From Ciona intestinalis (taxonomy: Eukaryota; Chordata; Ascidiacea; Phlebobranchia; Cionidae), in assembly GCF_000224145.3 (NCBI RefSeq), contig NC_020167.2:7461035-7525034 (forward strand): 64,000 nt of DNA. Reading direction: 5' to 3'. The notes under the pieces are model-generated. The model saw only the letters and a list, made by a program, of their open reading frames with translations, was not told the DNA's origin and made no database searches. The translations under genes were made by a program, and so were the position numbers. Shown piece after piece: positions 56,329 to 64,000 of this stretch; within the stretch, counting starts at the first letter, position 1; each line of letters begins with the position of its first letter.

Positions 56329-59300
56329 TCAATGATTATCTGTTTTGTTTTCTTTTGAAATTAAGGCCGATGTCTCAGAGCACGAACTTTCATAATCCAT
56401 GACGTCAGTTGAGTAACGTCTTTCCTCTGAGTTGCTGGTATGTCCAGGCTCATGGTCAGGATAACACTTCGCCTGGTGGGGAAGAATAAATAGTAAGAAC
56501 ATGGGATTTTTGTTTGGAAAGGAAACGACTTGAATAAGTCATTATAACGTTATGTACACTGTTGCTGTCAGGCACATTATACTTGTATTTTAGCTTTCAG
56601 GTTGTTTTTCTTTCAGTATGGTAAAATGATCAAAATTTTGGGCAGAAGAGCCAAAATACAAGTATTATATGCTTGGTAGTATATAAAAAACAAGGTTATG
56701 AAGAATAACTAAGTCAAGTAAACAAGGTTGAACCTAAACCTGCAAGTCGTTGCAGTTTGGTTAAAAAAATTCACAATTTTTAATAAACCACTTAAAACAT
56801 TAAAAACAGAATTTTTAAAAAACTAAATAAAAAAAATAGTAAAAATATTTAAACCTGCAAAACAATATATAAGTGAAAGTAAAAATACATGACTTTNNNN
56901 NNNNNNNNNNNNNNNNNNNNNNNNNNNNNNNNNNNNNNNNNNNNNNCTGTTTCAAATATGAGTATCTATATGGGTGACAGGTAAGGCCCGCCATAGGTCC
57001 GAGGATTCAGACCAGGGTTGGCCCATTACACCACACCAGAGGTGCCAATAAAGAAGAGTAATTTACATCACTATCGTGATTTTAATTGTTGGCATTTTCA
57101 CTAAGACTTCATATCGGGGAATTTACATAGTTTTGTTTTACTTTAAAATCTAAATTTTATATGTTTTTTTTCAGAAAATCATATGTAAATTCATAAAATT
57201 AAAAAAAATATATATATGTACGAAGATATACTTTCTTTTTTAAAGCAAGATATCTAACAACAGAGTTAACAATGTATAATAATTAAAACAGGATTCAGGA
57301 AGGTCCTAAAACATTATAACAAACAAATTGCAAACCAGGGAAACAGGATGTTTTATATTCACCAACATTAATATCCCATTTATTTCTGAGATATTCTGGC
57401 TTGTTGGCGGCAAAATGAAAACATAAACATGAAAGGATTTACTTATTAATAATAAACATATCAGTGACACAATGGTTCTACAACACTTGTTCAATGATTT
57501 AATTAACATTGATTGAAAATTTGGTTGACGAAATAAAAGAATACGTGCTAAGACTATAAACAAGATAACAAGGAACCTTGAATTTTATTGAAACAGCTCA
57601 ACTATTCTATATGGGTAAGGTCACGTAGCGTGCCATAAGACGATATAGGCCAGGAGTGGTCCATTACCCTTATTGTTGTGGTTTAAGGGTTATATAGTAT
57701 GGGGCATACTCTTTCTGCTGTTACTTATATTCATATTCTGTGTTGGTGAGGTCCCACAGCACTGCAAGCCATGGCCCATGGGTCCTGGGATTCAAACCAG
57801 GATTGTCTCATTATCCCAAAACCAGCTGCTACTTTGAAAACAATTGGCAAAAGTTGGAAAAATGTTGCCATAATTTAACAAACCTGATAAAATAATGTTC
57901 CAGCTAAGATAGCACTGATGGTGAATAGGACGAAGTTAATAGGCACAACTGTGGCTATGTCGTATAGTCTCATGGCTTCGTTCAAATATTTCACCTACAA
58001 TATAGGAGAAATTACACAAATGTGGTTCAACAGTACAACTGTTAATGGATTTTAGTATGTACTTTACAACAATACTACTTACATACCAAATTTAAAAACA
58101 AAAATTATTCCACAAATTATGTAGAAGGTTTTAAATTTATTCTACATAGTATGACTATGTAGAATCGTTTTTGTACCTAAAAACTTAAAATTAAATTTTG
58201 GCCACTATTAAAAAACTTAGACCCAAGATTTAGGGCAAAGTTGGCTAATTACCCAGACGCTCAGTCTAAACCTTAAAATGACATCTTGGCAGCTTGGCCA
58301 CCATTAAACAAGTTAAAATATTATGAACAAGCAATGCAAGTAAGTTTGGTTTGTTTTTAGTTTAAATTACCAGAGTATTTATTGAATACATATATAAGAC
58401 AAGATTGTTTGGGTTATCAACCAAATTTTCCACTCTTTTCTACGTTGGTGATGTCCTACAGTGACCCAAGTCATAGGACCTTAGATTTAGGGCAAAGTAG
58501 GTCATTACCCAAACATTGTGTTATTGTGCACATTAAATTATACATTGGTCCTACAGCAAGGCATGAAATGAGGTCTAATATTTAGGACAAAGTTGGCCCA
58601 TTACTCAGAAGCCCAATTTTACTCAAAACAAGAACTGCACTAATATCAATTACCTGAAATATAGTAGTGACTATCATAATAACGACCATGATGTAGAGGA
58701 TTGGTTCATCAAGTTGGCTTTTTCCTGTGCAGAAGGAAATCACTACAGTTAGTCACCTTCTGGTTTATATTATAATTGACAGTGCCAAGAGAGAATTCAC
58801 ATGTACTAAATGTTAGGTTATTGAAATCTACGATATCAGCTGCAAAATTAGTGAAGCAGCCAAAGGGGTTTGACAACAAAACAAGCAAATCGTTTTTTTT
58901 AATTGTTTAACTTGCTAATTAATGCAAAAAAATTCTATAGTTGTGTATGGAAAAGTTGCCACAACCATTTTTAAATTTAGGGCACAAAAACAGCACCAAT
59001 TATTACATTATCCATATAAAATATGGGCATATAAAAAGTTATATAGGTAATCTTAATCAATAAAATAAAGGCAAACTTAAAATAGACAAAAATGTTCATA
59101 TTTTTCAATTTTTGCACACAAAGAAAATGTATTATATATGTTTGTTAGTTTATATCATATATCCATAAACTTGACAGCGAGCATGAGGTGTATATTGACA
59201 CATGTTCAGAATTAAGACACCCATGTTAATTCTCAACATACATCTTATACCTTCTATAGTTAACGCAAGTAACCCTGAAACAGCTTTAGCACTAATGACG

Positions 59301-60970
59301 GTGAACGAGCCAAGTATGGCGACCAACGTAAGATGAAGCATCACGTTGTGCACATCATGTGACTTCACAAACATCACGATTCCAAACATCACAACCTGAA
59401 TCACGGGAGTGTCTCATTAGATTTATTACAAGATCAGAACTATTTAGACTCAAGTGTAATCAATACTCAATAACAATATACATGTGGCGCAGCCAGAAAA
59501 AAAATAAGGGGGGGGGGGAGGGGTTTAATCAAAAAATGTTTATATATAATATATAAGGTTCAATAATGCAGCACTCCATATTTATACATTATACCCACCT
59601 CCACAAATACATATATGATGAACTGCCATCCACCAAGATGAGAGGTTAACTCCTGTGCGTTGAGGATCATCTTTGGTTTGCTGGAAAAAGTCACGATGAG
59701 GAAAGATCCAACGATCGCAAACGATGCTCCAACCACGTCTCGCATCCTCAGACTTTCTTCATTGAAGATCACGGCTAACCCTCCATTAGCGAGGACAGCA
59801 ACACATCCTGTAATTTATGGTAGGAAAGTTATACCAGATTAAAATGGATGGCTTTCCCCAGAATCCTTACAGTTTTGCTAATTCCTAAAAAACACAGGGC
59901 GTTTAGTGTAAAATGTAAGTGTATAAGTGGAAAAAAGATAAAATAAATGATCAAATGCAAAAATACATAGTAGTGACATTCAACTAACCTAGTGGAGCCA
60001 CAACAGAAGCTGGGGCAAATCCATAAGCGACAAAGTTTCCAATCTCCCCAATAGCCATCAAGATTATTCCCGTCCACCATACAGGGGACCTTAAGTAACT
60101 ATTACTCCCACATAAAGTTGAATCTTCCACAATTCCCTCAGCTTGTCGTTTACGATGGGCAAACTTTTGGACATTTAATGAAATGGCGATCAATATATTA
60201 CCAACAACGGCAAGGGCCGTCCCAAATTCATAAGTATTAAATGCTGCTGTGTGGGGTGTGGTTGTGGTGGCTAAAAAAAGGGGGGGAATACATGTTTAAG
60301 TTCCACCCAAAGTATTAAAAGTTATAGGTAAATATAATATCAATGATAACCAATATTACTTTGTCTCTTCGGTTACGATAAAGAAGATTTAAAAACAAAA
60401 AAGACAGCATATAGCATGATAAAGTTAAACCATGTTGTGGTGGCTGAAAAAATTAGAACTACATGTTGTTAGGATCTAATGCTACTAAACTATAACAGAC
60501 AAAAATCAACCAGTTGTATAATAAAAGTTATATATTTCGCCCTAAATGGCATCGTCAGTCTCTTAGTAACATTTAGTTCATTTGAACCACCCAAGGTAGA
60601 TAAGATAGAGGTTGGAGCAACTGCCGCTGCAAAAACCATTCGAGGTATCAGACTAAAAGTTAGTTTGTTAAACTTGTATGGTCATTTGACATCTATTGGA
60701 TGTGGCAGTGTAGCGATTCTGGTCGAAACAACAAAAATATTTGCAACCGTTTGCAACCCATAGTTTTATTAGGTACAGTTGAGTTACACATGTTATAAGA
60801 TGCAACAATAATATTAAAAGACATTGGTACAACGTTTAACCAGTAGGAAATTGCAAAAAAGAAAAAAATTAAAATTATATAACACACAATGTTACAACAC
60901 CTGTAAAATTTAAGACGGCCGAACTTGTAGTGCTATTTAATAGAACAAGTTCTTCGTTTGACGTTGCCAT
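56329..60970 (-). CDS. NIPA-family magnesium transporter, one exon probably missing in a gap
   Basis: Exons (minus order): 60970-60901, 60270-59989, 59807-59599, 59395-59251, 58724-58654, 57994-57884, 57399-57367 (less sure), [missing], 56472-56329. All visible phases agree. NIPA/NIPAL proteins are DMT-fold membrane carriers that move Mg2+. Signatures: NILIAISLNVQKFAHRK (TM1), WWTGIILMAIGEIGNFVAYG, FAPASVVAPLGCVAVLANGG, VVGASFAIVGSFLIVTFSS, LGSFTVISAKAVSGLL, ATVVPINFVLFTISAILAGT. The N-terminus starts MATSNEELVLLNSTTSSAVL with NST and NFT sequons. After PEYLRNKWDIN the final TM helix of the family (FxxGxxxxFxGV-like) is absent. The next visible exon is already the cytoplasmic tail (HTSNSEERRYSTDVMDYESS, stop). 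The 50-N gap at 56897-56946 lies in exactly that intron. Which NIPA paralogue is not decided. Confidence 0.88.
56897..56946. other. Assembly gap, 50 N
   Basis: Between the 57399-57367 and 56472-56329 exons of the NIPA gene; true length unknown. Confidence 0.99.
57600..57835. repeat. Dispersed repeat, CCTAGGATTTAGGCCAGGAT family, two units
   Basis: TATATGGGTAAGGTCACGTA and GTTGGTGAGGTCCCACAGCA units in NIPA intron 6. Further degraded units are at 58205-58265 and 58430-58610. Confidence 0.6.
60475..60570. repeat. Dispersed repeat, AAATGGCATCGTCAGTCTCT family
   Basis: The cleanest copy: CTAATGCTACTAAACTATAA, CAGTTGTATAATAAAAGTTA, CGCCCTAAATGGCATCGTCA, in NIPA intron 1. Confidence 0.65.
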
Positions 60971-61645
60971 CCCCACGTTAAAATGTAAATGATACCGCTG
61001 ACAGTTATTTGTCCTTACTCCATTAGTTTGACCGAGATTACATAGCACTAGTAGATTAAATAGTGGTTTAAATAAACAAAACCGATTGTAAACAGTTTTT
61101 GCAACAAAACTGAACGAGACAAATTTGTTTTGTATAATATGACGTAAGCCCCTTAAGGGGATTTCTAATTCAGCCGAAATGACTGAAAACATAAATCTTT
61201 TATTTGGGCGCTGGGGTCTTATTACAACTAAATAAATGTTTTCAGCGTATTTTATTAAAGGATTTTTTGTGAAACAGCCAACCTTTATAATGTTCATAAT
61301 TACCTAATTGGAAAAACTATATAGATTTTAAATTTAAAAATAAACATTTAAAAAAATCGGTGTGAGTTAAATTAGTTTACAAAATGTAATTCAACCAGGG
61401 TCCGTATATAAATATTTTTATATACGGACTCTAAATTCAACTATATAAAGACTAAAATTTATTTAAGTAAATGAAAAATTTTGGTCACGAATAAATACGT
61501 CTTGCATAGTTTGCCGAAAGCACTTGTGTTTGTAAGTTGATATTAGCAACATTCCAAACAAGTTAAATGTAGAGTTGAATCATTTTCTACCACCGACTTA
61601 AATTTATCAATAAATTGGTTATCCGACCTAAAATATCAAGACGAA
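60971..61645. promoter_or_regulatory. Divergent promoter region of NIPA gene and RABL2
   Basis: 675 bases separate the two start codons, which face away from each other. Notable: GTCCGTATATAAATA at about 61400 followed by the near-mirror TTTTTATATACGGACTC gives an inverted repeat (GTCCGTATATAAA / TTTATATACGGAC), with a TATA-like core on both strands. No other gene. Confidence 0.45.
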
Positions 61646-63678
61646 ATGTCAAGTGTAATAAAAAACAAGAGTGAGGACGTTGAAAAGCTCAAAATTATTT
61701 GCTTGGGGGATAGCGCAGTCGGAAAATCAAAGTAAGGAAAAAATCTAAACATTTTTTTGCGAATTTTAATCAGTATTGTAATGGTAAAACGTTTCAAGTC
61801 ATTTTCTGGTAAATACGTCTCCGTTTTCAATTCTGTTTTCTTTTTTTTCAGGCTGGTTGAACGATTTCTGGTAGATGGATAGTATCCTTTGACCTTTAGG
61901 CTACTATAATAATAACTTTTACACGTCTCTGTGATTACGGTAGCGAAGATTTACAAATATTTTTAAGTGAAAAGACATGAGATATAGCGAAAAAACAATA
62001 GTTGTTAAAACGTGTTTTCTGTTAAAAACATATTTACCTTTATTTGGAATAAAATAAGCGTGGTCGCTACACCTAACACAAAATTGAGCTATTTATGTTT
62101 AAATATTTTTCAAGTTAAACATGTAATGGGAACCTAAATATATATACTTTTATATTTTATCATAAAAATCAAATACAACTAATTATCTTGACCCTTACCA
62201 TCTTTCCTTAACCCTACAATCCCAGCAAACCTCAACAACAATCAACATATGCACTTACATTGTTCAACTATGAAACAAAACTAAATGGAAAGAAGATATC
62301 AGTTGGTAAGACTTCACTTTATAATAAAGGACAAAACTTTGAAAGTCCTAAAAGTATAGTGCATAGTTGGTACGGTTGAAGTGTCCTCTACTTAGTCCTA
62401 ACAAAATGCTGCCAAGGAATTCTTTAGTAATAAAAAATTCAAAACCGACATAACCACTACTCTATTACCAATGATCTATAACTATAACCCCTAACCACCA
62501 ACCTCTAACACTTTCAACCAGCTTTATCTGTAGCATACCAGAGGATTCTTCCCTAGTGCAAAAAAATCATTTAAAAAAAAGTCACAGATTTCTAATCATA
62601 TGCTCAACAGATTTCTGGGACACAGCAGGCCAGGAGAGGTTTTCCAGCATGCATCCATCGTATTACCACCAAGCACAAGCGTGTATCCTTGTGTTTGATG
62701 CTACGAGGAAAGTGACATACAAAAACCTCAACAACTGGTACAAAGAGTTACGGCAATACAGACCTAACATCCCATGCTTGCTAGTTGCAAATAAAATTGA
62801 TGGTAAGAAAATCTTTGTTAAAACTCTGGTCACTAATGGGTTGTCTAAATTGTCAGCCATACAAAAAAAAACAGACAACATGGTAACTCATAAGCGGGCA
62901 CAAGATGTATGAAACAGGACACTCTTGTTATAACTACTGTTGTTTTTATAACTACTGTTGAGGAAAGTAATGCTTGCTGGTTGCAAATAAAATTGATGGT
63001 AAGAAAATCTTTGTAAAACGCTTAATGCCAATTGATCCAACCCAGTGGTCAGTAATGGGACAACCAACGCGGTAACTCGTAAGCGGGCACAAGGTGTATG
63101 AAACAGGACACTCCCGTTATAACTACTTTGTTCTCTGGCCATGCGAGAATAAACAATTAGTTACATTCGTTTAAAACTGACTTTCTTTATTATATGCAGT
63201 GGATCTTGGAGTAACAAAACGCACATTTGCTTTCGGTACAAAACACAATCTGCCTCAGTATTTTGTTTCAGCTGCAAATGGAACAAATGTAGTAAAGGTG
63301 AACTGTTTCCACTAACTTTAAGATTGGGGCAGAGTTTGCCCATTTAAACTGGTTGGTGGTAAAATAAAGCATCCCAATATAATCAGTTAGGTCAACTGTG
63401 CGGTTTCTGAAATAAGTAAGCGAAAATGTATTAAGAATCTGGTTGTAAGTAAAAACAAACAAAATCAAGTCCAATTGTATAATATACCAAATAGATTTCA
63501 CCTAAATGCTATTGCCTGTCTCTTGTTTAAATAGAACCAAAATTGAATGTAACTTTAATGTGTATATGGTTAAACAATATGTTTTTGTCAACAGGTTTTC
63601 AGGGATGCTATTAAAGCAGCTTTGTCCTACAAGCAGAATCCAACAGATTTTGTTGACCAAGTCCTGCAAGAGTTAGAG
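61646..63678 (+). CDS. RABL2: Rab-like protein 2 (RABL2), 3' end outside window
   Basis: Exons 61646-61731, 61852-61881, 62226-62305, 62611-62802, 63200-63297, 63595-63678; all phases agree. 190 residues are seen of about 229 in human, so the C-terminal tail lies to the right. P-loop GDSAVGKS (CLGDSAVGKSKLVERFL), switch I STYALTLFNYETKLNGK, switch II DFWDTAGQERFSSMHPSYYH, G4 ANKID, G5 FVSAANG. These match RABL2 closely. RABL2 is an atypical Rab, without the prenylated C-terminus, that works with IFT-B at the ciliary base. It starts MSSVIKNKSEDVEKLKIICL. Intron 4 holds SINE pieces and a copy of the exon 4 end; the last visible donor opens a 34-bp array. Confidence 0.95.
62440..62560. repeat. 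Fragment of the palindromic MITE family
   Basis: ACCACCAACCTCTAACACTT, ATACCAGAGGATTCTTCCCT; same family as 47795-47944. Confidence 0.5.
62825..62950 (+). repeat. SINE body in RABL2 intron 4
   Basis: GGTCACTAATGGGTTGTCTA directly follows the exon 4 donor region; ends in a doubled TTATAACTACTGTTG. Confidence 0.75.
62970..63015 (+). pseudogene. Duplicate of RABL2 exon 4 end with its donor
   Basis: Copies 62774-62819 with one difference in the exon part: GCTTGCTGGTTGCAAATAAA, then ATTGATG|gtaagaaaatc. The donor is intact and the coding frame is kept. Confidence 0.9.
63020..63170 (+). repeat. Second SINE body in RABL2 intron 4
   Basis: CTTAATGCCAATTGATCCAA to AATAAACAATTAGTTACATT; differs from the first, so probably part of the same duplication followed by divergence. 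Confidence 0.75.
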
Positions 63679-63929
63679 GTATTTTTTCACTAGAATAATA
63701 CATACTTTGGAGGTATTTTTTCACTAGAATAATACATACTTTGGAGGTATTTTTTCACTAGAATAATACATACTTTGGAGGTATTTTTTCACTAGAATAA
63801 TACATACTTTGGAGGTATTTTTTCACTAGAATAATACATACTTTGGAGGTATTTTTTCACTAGAATAATACATACTTTGGAGGTATTTTTTCACTAGAAT
63901 AATACATACTTTGGAGGTATTTTTTCACA
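63679..63929 (+). repeat. 34-bp tandem array starting at the RABL2 exon 6 donor
   Basis: About 7.4 nearly identical units: GTATTTTTTCACTAGAATAA then TACATACTTTGGAG. The array begins at the first base of the intron, and each unit ends GGAG before the next GTATTTTT, recreating GAG|GTATTT. Confidence 0.95.
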
Positions 63930-64000
63930 CTTGTCATTTTATCTTGATAGTTGATACCATAACATAAAATTGCGAAGCAACTTAAACTTGAAATAACTAA

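Noticed and set aside
60479-60763. 94-codon plus-strand frame
   Set aside because: Starts in a dispersed repeat inside NIPA intron 1; no homology.
1-64000. CRISPR array or prokaryotic operon
   Set aside because: Tandem repeats have no spacers of constant length and all genes have spliceosomal introns.

Overview
The window looks like nuclear DNA of a solitary ascidian (sea squirt, Ciona-like). It is AT-rich and gene-dense, with compact multi-exon genes. Two short interspersed repeat families fill introns and spacers: a ~195-bp MITE with GGGGGAAGATGGGACACC-type ends and a tRNA-headed SINE. Several proteins read as clear chordate orthologues. The organism call rests on repeat style and protein content and was not checked by a search. 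Five runs of exactly 50 N are assembly placeholders of unknown true length.

Layout. 1-2.6 kb is a ~87-bp satellite with a perfect 16-bp palindrome in most units. At 2.85 kb lies the last exon of a plus-strand gene that enters from the left, so the satellite may sit in its intron. 3.2-4.4 kb holds a minus-strand EF-hand-like gene. 6.2-7.7 kb is a small plus-strand coiled-coil/membrane protein. 8.3-13.6 kb is a nine-exon minus-strand gene I do not recognise. 15.1-21.8 kb is DUS3L (tRNA dihydrouridine synthase, 12 exons). 22.3-23.1 kb is an intronless PHOSPHO-type HAD phosphatase. 23.7-26.1 kb is a RERG/RASL11-like small GTPase with a degenerate switch II. 28.1-38.3 kb is SYNRG (gamma-synergin, 13 exons). 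39.8-46.5 kb on the plus strand is a nine-exon class A GPCR. 47.2-48.9 kb is MCRIP1/2 (FAM195). 49.3-53.75 kb minus is CRYZL1. 56.3-61.0 kb minus is a NIPA-family Mg2+ transporter with one exon probably lost in a gap. 61.6 kb to beyond the right edge is RABL2.

Exon borders were set by hand: GT/AG junctions, codon phase across every junction, and remembered family sequences. All nine-exon-or-longer models keep phase throughout. The genes do not form one pathway. DUS3L modifies tRNA; SYNRG serves AP-1/clathrin traffic; RABL2 belongs to cilium entry; the NIPA and RABL2 starts face each other across about 675 bp.

The most unusual thing is a recurring pattern: short duplications or tandem arrays that straddle exon-intron junctions occur in four different genes (the gene at 8.3-13.6 kb, DUS3L, SYNRG, RABL2). 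In the 8.3-13.6 kb gene a 21-bp array repeats the 5' splice site in frame, so choice of donor could add 7-residue steps to the protein.
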